Shown piece by piece: positions 1-9,540 of a stretch of 64,000 bases of DNA (the first letter of the stretch is position 1; each line of letters begins with the position of its first letter). Origin of the DNA: Numida meleagris (Eukaryota > Chordata > Aves > Galliformes > Numididae); contig NC_034410.1 in assembly GCF_002078875.1 (NCBI RefSeq), positions 37,352,145 through 37,416,144 on the forward strand. Reading direction: 5' to 3'. The notes under the pieces were generated by a model, which had not been told where the DNA came from, did no database searches, and saw nothing but the letters and a program-made list of their open reading frames with translations. A program made the translations under genes and the position numbers.

Positions 1-180
1 AGTGGTGACATCTGCTCCGGAATCGATAAGAAAGGAAATGGTTTTCTGGTTCGGATTTGGCTGTGTCAGGCCTTGAATCAAGATTTGTGCTTTAAGTATG
101 GGTCTGTTTCCTAAATCAAAACTAACTTGAACCAATGGTACGTCAGCCTGGTTGGCAGACTGTCCCTCTTCTTTATCCCC
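1..180 (-). pseudogene. pro: pro, N-terminal part of the retroviral protease (truncated by the window edge)
   Basis: Sixty codons are open on the minus strand from 180 to 1, shifted +1 relative to the nucleocapsid frame. The aspartic protease active site reads LIDSGADVTT, with DSGAD at 10-24, close to the edge. In alpharetroviruses protease is in frame with gag, while betaretroviruses reach it by a -1 shift. The +1 (= -2) relation seen here fits neither exactly, so an indel near the end of gag is likely. The frame continues out of the window. Confidence 0.9.
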
Positions 181-1612
181 GGCCCTGCAAGCAGTTGCGA
201 GCAAGATGCCTTCCGTTACCGCAACGGAAGCAGACGTCTGGTGCGGTTTGGACTGCCATCGCTTGCAAAGCTGCTGTTATCTCAGCAACCTGCTCAGACA
301 AAACCGCAGCCAGTGGCTGCACCTCTTGTGCTCAACCGAAAGCGCAGCCACGCGCTATGAGTTCCCCTGCTGTGGCTGTGGCAGGAAGGGCTGCAAGAGC
401 AGCCTTGTACTCTGGAGCTGCGCTTGAACGTAAACATTCTCACAGCACTATTTCCTGTGTTTCCGGGGGCAGGTTGCTACTCGAGATAGCTGTCTGTACT
501 CGGTCTGCAAAGGAGCCGAAATGCTCCCCAGGTTTTTGTCTAATATGGAGATAACTTGGCGACCCACTAGTAAGCGTATGCATCCGCTCAAGCGCTCGCC
601 TGCCCAAGTCTGCCGCTGCGACAAGAACGGTGGCTGGCAAAATCAGTTGTTCCTGAGGGGTACTCCAATTACCCTTTCCTGCGATTGCATCCGCTGGGAT
701 GTTGTGTAGAGGATGAGCTGGGTCTGCCTGCGCACGAGCTCGCAAGCTGTCTACCTCCTCCTGAATGTATGCCTCGAAAATCGGTACCTGCGCCGGGGTG
801 AGGCACGCCCGTGCACACTGTCGCCAGTCGAAAATCAGCGGGCCACTAAGACTAATAGCGTCCAACAGGACCTGCGCCTGCGATCTGGTAAGACCTCCCT
901 CTCGGACCGCTTTTCTCAACTGCATTAGCATTTTGTAATCTACCGGTTGCCATGGGGGACCCTGCAGTCCGCCAACAAAAACAGGATAGCAAGAGCGCGG
1001 CATGGGCTCAAGCTCGCATCCGGAGAGCATGCACTCCTGAGCACGAATAACCCAGCGCTCACCGGCCCTGCGAACTTGGTCCCGTGCCTGTCCCCGCCGT
1101 CTCCTTTCTCCCTCTGATGGCAGGTCTATGCAAAGGCGACCCTCCTCCTCCCCTGAGGAACTGGTCTCTTCATCCGCCCCACGCCTTTGGGACCCCTCTG
1201 CCCTATCTTTGGAGCTAGTAACCCTCCTCAAGGTCGAGGGGAGAGGCTGCTCCACAGGGCTAGATCCCGGCATCCTTCCCTCACCTACGCCCGGCGCAGC
1301 TGCACCACAGGGAGCTGCACCATAGGGCAGAGGTGCCACTGTAAAGGCGGGCGTCCCTGCCTGGACCGGCCAGGGGGCTGAAGGAACAGGAGACCTCAGG
1401 AAACATGTCAGTGTTCCCTTCGGGTTCATAGACCAAAACTGCCCATCATCTGAGATCTGCACCCCTGGGGTTGCCTGCCCTTGCCTTGGCGCCCCTAAAG
1501 GGGCTAAAAGCGGAGCTTCAGTCCCCGTCTCTTCCCCTGACTTGCTCTCCATCGGTTTTGGCTGTCTCAGTGTCATCAGGCGTCCCCGATAACATTTGAC
1601 GTGCCGTGGCAT
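173..1612 (-). pseudogene. gag: gag, linker-capsid-nucleocapsid region (second frame, two TGA breaks)
   Basis: Minus-strand frame open from 1612 to a TGA at 440-442 (390 codons). It then continues in the same frame to a second TGA at 332-334 and a TAA at 173-175. Residues 20-200 are Pro/Gly/Ser-rich with a PSAP motif at residues 77-80 (1373-1384), the classical TSG101-binding late domain. Capsid probably starts near PVFVGG (residues 210-215). The major homology region is complete at residues 359-371 (500-538): Gln, Glu, Phe and Arg have the canonical Q-x3-E-x4-F-x2-R spacing. After the two stops a single CX2CX4HX4C zinc knuckle is intact at 191-232. Both breaks are TGA, as expected from CGA codons decayed at CpG. 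This is a structural virion protein, here non-functional. Confidence 0.93.
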
Positions 1613-1895
1613 CGAGATGCCGCTCGTCTTTCACTTTTTGTATCACACTTCTCACCGTCCCCAGCACAGGGATAAGTCCCAGTGCCTCCTTATTTCCTGC
1701 ACTTGCCCCTTCCCATAGCTCCTGACCCACCTTCTCTAAAACCACTTTCTGCAGACAGTCTGTCGGGGACTCCGCACACTGCTTGCGCAGCATCCACTGA
1801 AGGAGTGCGAGGCACTCCTTCTTATGTAGTGTTATCCCTACTTCCTTGGCCAAGGATTTCCGCATACTCACCACCTCCTGCACACCGAGCCCCAT
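1518..1895 (-). pseudogene. gag: gag, matrix region (first reading frame)
   Basis: A 125-codon open frame on the minus strand. I chose the ATG at 1895, the first methionine after the primer binding site; the frame is open further upstream only through non-ATG codons. The product starts Met-Gly, as in myristoylated matrix proteins, and residues 6-60 are helical-looking with Lys/Arg/Leu (LHKKECLALLQWMLRKQ), as expected for a class II matrix domain. The frame ends at 1518, while the capsid-bearing frame is one base further on and overlaps it from 1612, so an indel (or assembly error) between about 1520 and 1615 separates matrix from the rest of Gag. The assignment rests on position and general character rather than a diagnostic motif. 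Confidence 0.8.
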
Positions 1896-1910
1896 CACGG
1901 CTCCGGCTTC

Positions 1911-1966
1911 TCGGCGCCTTGCTCGCGCCCAAAATCGGCCGTTCGGCGCCTTGCTCGCGCCCAAAA
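1911..1966 (-). repeat. 24-bp direct repeat in the retroviral leader
   Basis: The same 24 bases (plus strand from TCGGCGCC to CCCAAAA) occur at 1911-1934 and 1943-1966, 32 bases apart and with no mismatch. The outer copy abuts the primer binding site. It lies in the untranslated leader upstream of the gag ATG, where packaging and dimerisation structures normally sit; any such role is inference. Confidence 0.85.
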
Positions 1967-1984
1967 ATCACGTTGGGGTCACCA
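1967..1984 (-). other. Retroviral primer binding site, tRNA-Trp type
   Basis: Minus-strand TGGTGACCCCAACGTGAT begins two bases after the LTR end. It is complementary to the 3' end of tRNA-Trp with one difference (A for G at base 11), which fits a CpG-to-CpA decay product. tRNA-Trp priming is characteristic of avian alpharetroviruses and related avian class II elements. Confidence 0.9.
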
Positions 1985-1986
1985 GA

Positions 1987-2291
1987 TGTTGTCTACGACA
2001 ACATAATAAGGCTTCCCTTCCGTCCGCACCTCTGCATGCAGGGCATACGGGACGCACACACAGTGTGTAACACCAAAATGCCAATTTAATGCTGCGCAAC
2101 AAGGCTATTTATACCCGTACACGCGACCGCCCCGGATACTCATGACCCTAGACCCCTCCCCGGGTGCACGCAGGCACTGCCCATTTCATCCCACAGGGAG
2201 ACAGTATGGGTACCCATCCCACATGCTTTTAACCAGGCACTGCAGTTACTGGTGGAAGTTGCCACTTCTGAAACAGGAGGTGTAAACAACA
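1987..2291 (-). repeat. 5' LTR of the endogenous retrovirus
   Basis: On the minus strand the LTR starts TGTTGTTTAC at 2291 and ends GTAGACAACA at 1987, giving imperfect inverted termini (9 of 10 bases) with the canonical TG...CA ends. A TATA box (TATAAATAG) lies at 2105-2113. An ATTAAA poly(A)-like signal lies at 2085-2090, close to the expected start of R. The LTR end is two bases from the primer binding site, as expected for a 5' LTR. The bases just outside (2292-2297, GCCTGG on the plus strand) would be one copy of a 6-bp target-site duplication; the partner is outside the window. The length is inferred from the termini because the 3' LTR is not available for comparison. Confidence 0.85.
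2105..2113 (-). promoter_or_regulatory. LTR TATA box
   Basis: TATAAATAG on the minus strand, preceded by GGG, in the middle of the LTR. It sits where the U3 promoter is expected, and the ATTAAA element begins about 15 bases downstream. It would drive transcription towards position 1, through gag. Confidence 0.75.
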
Positions 2292-4540
2292 GCCTGGGAT
2301 TCCATCATCAGCTTACTGAAGAGGAACCCAGAGAGCAGAGAGGCTGAGACAGCCAAATCATGGTGAGATGAATTTCATCCTTAGGTTCAAACTAGATGCC
2401 TGATTTTAATCATTGTCTGTGCATTTGGGTAAAAATAAACTACAGCAGAGTTAAGACTGGGACCTTCAAACCCTCGATCAGAAAGCACATATGTTTCTGC
2501 TTATAACCTCCCCACTGTAATGAGAACAGTTAAGGTTGGTTTATTTGCCTTTGGTTTGTTTCCTATGAGATGGCAGAATGGAGATGGCCAGAACCTTCAA
2601 GAATGAACGTACAGTAAATGCTGCTGCCCAACATCTGCAGCCAGTGCAGGTCACTACAGAGTCCTGGAATGAAACATGACCTACCTCACCACAGTATCTT
2701 CTCCAGGATGCCAGTCCCAATCCAATACATTACAAAGCCTGAAGCTTGGCAGCCTCCACCTACTCAATGTGCATTCAGAATATATAGCATTTCCCACAAT
2801 GTTTTTTTCTAAAAACTAAGTCAGTGGTGATATGCACTCCTTGGAATGGCAGATGACATCCCTGACACCAGTACCCTGGAGTGCAGCTCTTACAGTAATT
2901 CCTAACCAAAATCAAAGCAAGAAAGTATTATGAAAGTAGAGGTTTAATATGTGTTTTTAATGAAAAGGAGAAAAAACAAAGTATGATGAATTAGTCCATA
3001 GCACGTTAACTGCTTTAAGATCCCAATGAGATTATGGTTGATAAATTTCTTTCTTCAATTTTCTCTACTGGTATGGCACATGCCCTAATTAACTCCCCTG
3101 TATAGCACATGTCCCAGAGAGCAGACCCAGTACAGCTCAGAGCCGTGGCCACAGACTGCATGACTTGAGCAGGCAACATGTCCCTTCAGCTTTGCTCATA
3201 GTTTGGAAGTTGCAAAAAACCCGTAAGAGTAAATAAATAAAATGCTAATCTAACATGTGAGAGTTAGTGCAAAGCAAGTTTAAAGAGGAGAGTCGTTTCT
3301 TCTTGTTTATGGCACACTAAGGATTTTAAGGAGGCCAGCAATTCCGCTGGGATGTGTTTCTCAAAAGACACATTTGGCTGCCTTTAATAAGAAATAGATA
3401 ATGGAACATACATTTCTCAAAAGTATTTTGGAAAATGTCTCCCTGTGCACAACATACACAGTACACACATATCTTCACTGAAAGGCAACTACATTTAATT
3501 AGTCCTCCCAGCTGCCTAACTTCTCTTTGTTTTTGGAGAGCTGATGGTAAGCATTGCTATGGACAATGAAATCATTTTCTAGTGATAACCAACTATGACT
3601 AAATTCAAAATATTATTGAGTCAAGACTTTCTGGCTAAGATAACAGGATAAAAGCCTTAAGAAATGATACTTGCTTTATTTTCTGGAGCTAAGGTCAATC
3701 ATGGTGAAGCTCCATGGTTTTTTTAAAGGGTGGAACTGAGCTAAACTCTGATTAAGAGACAAACTGACAGATTTAAACATTTGTTTACAAAGTATGTAGG
3801 CATGTATCATAACCATTCTGTTGCAACAGTCTTTTGGGTTTATTTCTACCCAGTGAGATCAGAAAAAATTCTATCCAAGTACTCATATTCAAAACTACAA
3901 TCATTCACATGGAAGAATTCTAACTGCATGAACAGCAGAAAGGGAGAAAGTGGCATTTTCCACAGCTCTCTAAAAAAATTTAATTCACATTTCTGTATTT
4001 TTAGAAAGACAATGGTATTGGAACGTTTTTTTTTTTTTTTCCTCCAGTGTATTGCAGTAATACCAGCTGCCAGGTTTATGAGGTATTTGCAGCTGTAACC
4101 CAACAGACAAATCCTTTGTTACTAATAGAGAACAAACAGTGGGGATTTACAAAGCTGTAATTACACCAAGAGGGTTTATGCACAAGGATGTATTAAAAGA
4201 AATGTTATACATGAAATCATATCTTAAAAAAATCCTCTGAGTATTATCATCGTTTATGCTACAGACCCTTCTATAACATTACCATAGAAGGGGTTTTAAA
4301 TGCATGTCGTCCTTAAAGGACACCTGCAGGCTCTTCCGAGGTCTCTTAAGCAGGCTGGATTTGGTACCATGTACCTGTTTCAGTTAGCACTTGGTGACAG
4401 AAGAGCAGAGCAAGCTCTGGGCCCAAAGCAGCACACCTGGTGTGTGACTTGACTGTTCTGGTCAAGTGAGGAAGACTTCCACATCTCCTCAAAATCAAGT
4501 TTTAAGCCAAGAGTCACAAAGTCAAGACAAACTTAGAATA
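2292..4540. other. AT-rich non-coding DNA
   Basis: Host sequence flanking the 5' LTR. I see no gene, no recognisable transposon and no open frame longer than about 105 codons. It contains a T-run at about 4026-4040 and a perfect 9-bp inverted repeat at 4266-4292. Confidence 0.6.
4266..4292. repeat. Perfect 9-bp inverted repeat (hairpin)
   Basis: CCCTTCTAT (4266-4274) and ATAGAAGGG (4284-4292) are exact reverse complements with a 9-nt spacer. No function can be assigned. Confidence 0.8.
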
Positions 4541-4541
4541 T

Positions 4542-4905
4542 AAAATCATTAAGTTTGGAAAAGATGAATAAGACCATCTAGTCCAACGATGACTCACCCC
4601 CACCATGCCCACTGACCACGTCCCTCAGTGCCTCATCTACACGGTTGTTGAACACCTCCAGGGATGGTGACTCCGGCACCTCCCTGGGCAGCCTGTGCCA
4701 GTGTTTCACCATACTTTCTGAGAAGAAATTTTTCCAAATATCCAACCTGAGCCTCCCCTTGCATAACTTAAAGCCATTACTTCTCATTCCATCTCTGCTA
4801 CGTGGGAGAAGAGGCTGACCCCCACCTTGCCACAATCTCCTTTTTAGGTCAGGTCATTGTAGAGGGTGATAAGATATCTCCTGAGCCTCCTCCTCTCCAG
4901 AAATC
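4542..4905 (-). mobile_element. CR1 LINE 3' fragment
   Basis: Minus-strand copy of the CR1 3' end. The 4578-4835 frame carries the typical CR1 ORF2 C-terminus, including RLDIWKNFF, KHWHRLPREVPESPSLEVF and ALRDVVSGHGG. The 3' side (left) shows the degenerate 'TCTAGTCCAAC' segment of the CR1 UTR. It is 5'-truncated near 4905, as is usual for CR1. Confidence 0.92.
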
Positions 4906-4919
4906 TTAATAAATTTTAA

Positions 4920-6687
4920 TAAAGTTATTCAGAGATCCTTTGATCCTACTGTCTTACTCGTAAAATTACTGAAAACAGGAGAATCTGACTGTCATTCAAA
5001 AAACTGCAATACGCTAACATGAAGTTACTTCCCGTTTAGGAAAGATCCGTGATTCATCGCCATAGCTCAAATTTTGTAAATAATTAATTACTGGTAGGCA
5101 GTAGCATGAAGACTTAGGCACTAGATTGTTACTCTTTAGCACTCAAAACAATTACTAATGCTATATGTGATAAAAAGTACACCAGCTGACAATTAATTGC
5201 TTTGATGCAGACAGGCACAACCAGTAGTTAGAAAGTAAGCAGAAATCCAGTTCCAATGCAACAGATGTCAATACTCTGAGTAATGTGTCCCACATAGAAT
5301 GTTTTTTTGTTAATTATTTTTACTTCTAGGACAGATCCCTGAGCTGGACAGGCATGCATAAAGGCAGCGCAATGGGAATCCACAGGAAGAATTGAAAAGG
5401 CATGAGGCAAGTGCAACAAACCACGGCACACGGGGGAAAGTGATCTGCATCTGCAGGCAGAAGTGGGCAGCATCACCTCCACCCTCCTTCCAGGTCAGCA
5501 TGAAGCTGATGGGGAAAAGAGATGCTCATAGCACACTGGTAAAGGAGAGGGGCAGAGAAGCAACTTGGAGAAAATATGGGGGAGGGACAGAGTCCACGTG
5601 CATGTCCACAGGGAATGTTAGGCACTAAATAACATATTTTTTTATTTCTCTAATTTGTTCAGAAAAGGTTCTCATATTATGTTTTGCTTCTTGGTTATAA
5701 GGAAGGAACTTTCTTCAGCAAATGCATCAGAAGAACACTATGACGAAGCAGCTGAAAGTTGCAGTTAAATTACAGTGGAACAGAAATCCACATTTTTAAT
5801 TTACAAACCAGAATAGCTTTTCTTCCATATAACATTTCAACACTCTTTTTTTTTTTTAATTTCAGGCTTAACTTATGATGTTGGTATTTGGGATCATTCA
5901 TAAGGACTATGTAATGGAAAAACCCTATAACTTATCTGAATCATTATTTTGTTCTACTGTGGTTCCAATAGTTCATCATTAATTAGATCCAGCAACAACA
6001 TCTCATTGTGCAAAAGGCATATACTCTGTTTTAATCAAAATCTTGGACTGCATTTTGGATGGCATCTTTAATAACTTGGACAGAATACTTGGTGGTTTCC
6101 TCATCGATGAAGAATCAAAACAATTAACTATGAACATGTCTTCCACTGAATGCTAATAGCTACAGCCAGGTTATTCTGATGAACTTCTATGTATTACATG
6201 CAATTACTTTAGATTTCCTTGTATTTTTTACATAATTTCTGCCTTCAAAACAATAATGAACTGTAAACCTGTCACACAGAATGTATCCATGGTGAATTCC
6301 TAAATCATTTTTGAATTATTCATTTTATTCTCTCTTGAAAGACACACTGTAAACACAAAAGATGACTGTACTAGTCCCATCTACTTGAAATCAGATCTTT
6401 TCCTTTATGATTTTCAAATGATTTTTAACCATTATTTTAGCATTATTGTTTTAGAATGAAACATGTCAACAAGACAATGCGTAAGGACTACCCTCATAGC
6501 TGCTCTTTGGTGACAATGTACAGATCCAGGTTATCCTCAGAGGTATTTCCTGATGACAAGACATGAGAAATGTCTCCTTGGCAGGAATAAACAGTGGTCT
6601 GCTTTTCCTTACTGATAGATAAATTGTTATTCAGTGGCACTCATGATTGTCCTGCTGCTGTTTTGAGAACCCTCCTGAGGTTTTATG
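4920..6687. other. AT-rich non-coding DNA
   Basis: No gene or recognisable repeat between the CR1 fragment and the mariner copy. It contains short A/T runs (for example T-runs near 5640 and 5848-5859). I can support nothing else. Confidence 0.55.
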
Positions 6688-6689
6688 TA

Positions 6690-7224
6690 GGTGACTCCGA
6701 AAGTAATGCCTCCTATTTATTTTCATGCAAACTACAACAAAGAGCACAATAACATTATTTGATAGAATAAATTCTCAGCTATAAAACACTATTTTTCAGC
6801 ATAGTCGCTACCACTAGCTATGCATTTTTTCCAGCCACAATCAAGAGCCTGCATGCCGCACTCATAAAAATCTGCACTAGTAGAGGTGATCTGCTGTCCC
6901 TGTCGCAGCTGCTGAAACGCATCACCCACCACCTCACTGCGCTCACATCTGCTGTGTGGTCTTCAGAAAAGTTCAGCAAGTGCTGATGAATGTCAGTGGG
7001 TGCCATCTTTTCCGCATGGAGGAACTCGTTGTCATACCTCTGCACTTCCATGTCAGACACCATTCTGTCGGACTGCCCCTTTGCTGCCGTCTGGCACATG
7101 GCAACAAAATGGAACGGAATACTGGTGGGAAACTTCAACCTCTACTGCCGTAGCACCAACACCCACCTCTGACGTCGTGGGCCAACATAATAAAATTGGA
7201 GGCACTACTTTCAGAACAGCCCTC
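6690..7224 (-). mobile_element. Internally deleted mariner transposon (Galluhop/Mariner1_GG-like), copy 1
   Basis: About 535 bp with inverted termini: GGTGACTCCGAAAGTAATGC at the left, and at the right the minus-strand GAGGGCTGTTCTGAAAGTAG, sharing the GAAAGTArTGCCTCC core. A TA dinucleotide precedes it (6688-6689) and another follows within two bases (7226-7227), consistent with TA target duplication. The minus strand encodes remnants of mariner transposase. An N-terminal helix-turn-helix-like piece (TDIHQHLLNF, VRWWVMRFSS) is joined by an internal deletion to the extreme C-terminus (DFYECGMQALDCGWKKCIASG, stop at 6789-6791) in another frame. The DD34D catalytic core is absent, so it is non-autonomous. 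Confidence 0.93.
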
Positions 7225-9459
7225 ATACATGCTGCTTGCCAAGATGTACCCATTCCTCACACGCCACTCTATCCAGCATCCTTCTTCCTGCATCCTCCCC
7301 TGCTGAATCTGCTGCTGCCTGACCACCTGTAGCAGTGCTACCGCTAACTGACAGCCAAAGGAGGAACAGCCACTGCATCACTCGGAGCTGCAAGGCCTGT
7401 AGCCAGAATTGTCTGGAGTTTGGGAAACGAAGACCACAATAGCTTATGGCTGTGCAACTACACCATCTGTCAGACCGTAGCATAAAAATGAGCTATGTCT
7501 AATACACTGTCTAGCCATCAGTTACTCCTTTTGGCCTTCCGTGCACAATAATACAGACAATAATGTCGTTGTTTTATAATAAAATACATAAAATACATTA
7601 CGTAGTAAACTATAATACAATCGCATCACATTGTGTTGTGTAATTACAAGTATATGTACACATTTGTTTGTTTTTAATCTTTTTCAAATAATGAAAAACA
7701 TTCAATCACAGTCTGAAACGAAACCCAGTAAGCTCTATTTGCAGACAGAAGTAGCGATTTTGGATGGCTGGGCATTTCACTGGCAAACCACAATATCTGT
7801 AGTGGAACCCTGTTTCCAGTAAGAAGTGAATACCATCTTTCAGATGTTTTAGGTTATGCACTCTAAGATGGACTCACGCCAAGTCATGACTCACTTTCAA
7901 AAACGTGAGATCCTGTATTTGGTGATGAAAAACAGCAAAATAAAGTAATGCTATAACTATTATCAGAGTGGCATCATAATTTGGAGAAAAAGGCCACTTT
8001 CCTTGTTTGTTTGTTTTCCCTAAAACAATACAGAACAAAATGCCACAGCAAAGATTTTCCACTGACAAGGTAAGAAAGAATACACAAGCAGCAACATACA
8101 AAAACAAGCCTCCGCTTTACTTAGGGATATATTTCAGATTTCTCACAATTAAACACTTCCTGCCTGTATTTTAGAAGAAAAAAAATGAAATAGCAGTAAT
8201 AAAAGCTCGTGTGCTTTTCAACAAGGTGATACATGCACCTCGTCAGCCCATTTCAAGCACTGTGCCTCTGGGAGTTCAAGCCAAACATATCATATTTTTA
8301 CCACTGAATATAAATGCTGAGGGTCAAAATCCCCAAAGTGTACCCCGTAATAGTATCATAAGCAGCAGCGTGCCTCGTGAGGCTTCAAGGACTGACATTT
8401 CGAAACTCATGTTCTGCACTGCTCAAGTTTGCTTCTGTTGCAGAGCACCAAATTGTGCACTCATGCTCAAAGTAAAAAGGAAAAGCAGAGACCAAGAGGA
8501 AAGCATCACACACCTTCTATATTAGTCATTTCCAGAGAGTATCATAAGTGGATGACAGCCGTAGGCTTCCAAAAACAAAAAAAATAAGATATCAACATAG
8601 CTGAAATTGTCGCTTTAATGCTACAGCGTGGAAGACAGCAGCTCTATACGCCAGCACAGCAAGAAAAAAATAAATTGCTTTTAATAGAAAAGGCTTTAGT
8701 GCAATCTGTATAATCTGCACTGACATTTCCCACTTTGTATTCTGTAAACCAACAGTTAAACTTTCACTTTTATACAATATACTGTGTGGCTCCGACAAAG
8801 TGGGCAGGGTGCCTCATCAGCTTTCTCTCCATTTTTAAGCTATTTTAGCAGCAAAAGAGGCAAGACTTATCAGGTTCCTCAGGTCCTTTCCAGAACTACT
8901 GTCTTTCGCTGTTCCGTTTCTGTTTCTGATGTCCGCTGCTATGCGGACATCAACTCAATGGGTTTCAGAGGGACCATTACTCATTTATTTAGCAGGGCTC
9001 ATATTTTAAGTCTAAGAACCTCATTGAGCAGTTTAACCCTCCACACAGAATAGTTTAAATAGTAAAGAAAAATACAGGAAATTCCACAAAGAAGTGCTGG
9101 GATTTCAAAAACCAAGCAAGGTCAATACACTTTGCTAGTGTAATCCTATGATACCTCTTTTTCTAAACTTAAGAAAAAGGGACAAAAAACAAGGAAATCA
9201 GTAGGACATCACAGTTTTTGTAACAAACCAGGCATCTTGCAGGATGTAAGAACACCCACAGAATGCCTACAAATGCATCTTAAGAAGCAAGGTGCCTCTC
9301 TTGCCTTAGATTTCAGTGGGGTGCAGTGCCTAACTCTTTGGGGCACAATTAGAATCCTAACCATGATGATTTTCAACACCATGGCTGCAAAGAGGAATTC
9401 CCACCTGTGAAGGGATTGAGCCTTGGTTCAGAGTCTTCAAAGAACTCCAAGGATGCCTC
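7225..9459. other. AT-rich non-coding DNA
   Basis: No supported gene. Open frames of up to about 104 codons show no known domain and no splice context that convinces me. A strong 10-bp hairpin lies at 8927-8952. Confidence 0.55.
8927..8952. repeat. Perfect 10-bp hairpin with CpG-containing stem
   Basis: TGATGTCCGC (8927-8936) and GCGGACATCA (8943-8952) are exact reverse complements around a 6-nt loop. The stem is GC-rich relative to its surroundings. Function unknown. Confidence 0.85.
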
Positions 9460-9540
9460 ATTCATTTTGCAGTTGGACTTGATGATCTTTAAGGTCTTTT
9501 CCAACCTGAGCAATTCTATGATTCTATGATTCTATGATTC
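9460..9540 (+). mobile_element. CR1 LINE 3' end fragment
   Basis: Plus-strand CR1 tail: GTTGGACTTGATGATCTTT, then AGGTCTTTTCCAACCTGAG, then three copies of the ATTCTATG(AT) terminal repeat ending near 9540. Only the 3' UTR end is recognisable. Confidence 0.92.

Larger units (their letters stand above)
1..2291 (-). mobile_element. Class II (alpha/beta-like) endogenous retrovirus, 5' portion, running off the left edge
   Basis: Read on the minus strand, the elements appear in retroviral order: LTR, primer binding site, leader, matrix, capsid, zinc knuckle and protease active site. The primer binding site matches 17 of 18 bases of the tRNA-Trp-type site used by avian leukosis-type viruses, and the LTR is short (about 305 bp), as in alpharetroviruses. 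The start of pro is at window position 1, so the rest of pro, pol, env and the 3' LTR must lie to the left if they exist. The copy cannot express intact Gag because of a frame change and two in-frame TGA codons. Identification as a class II avian ERV is firm; the exact family is not determined. Confidence 0.93.

Noticed and set aside
1895..1964. Extension of the matrix frame upstream to 1964
   Set aside because: This would need a non-ATG start directly beside the primer binding site; the first ATG is at 1895 and is the more plausible start.
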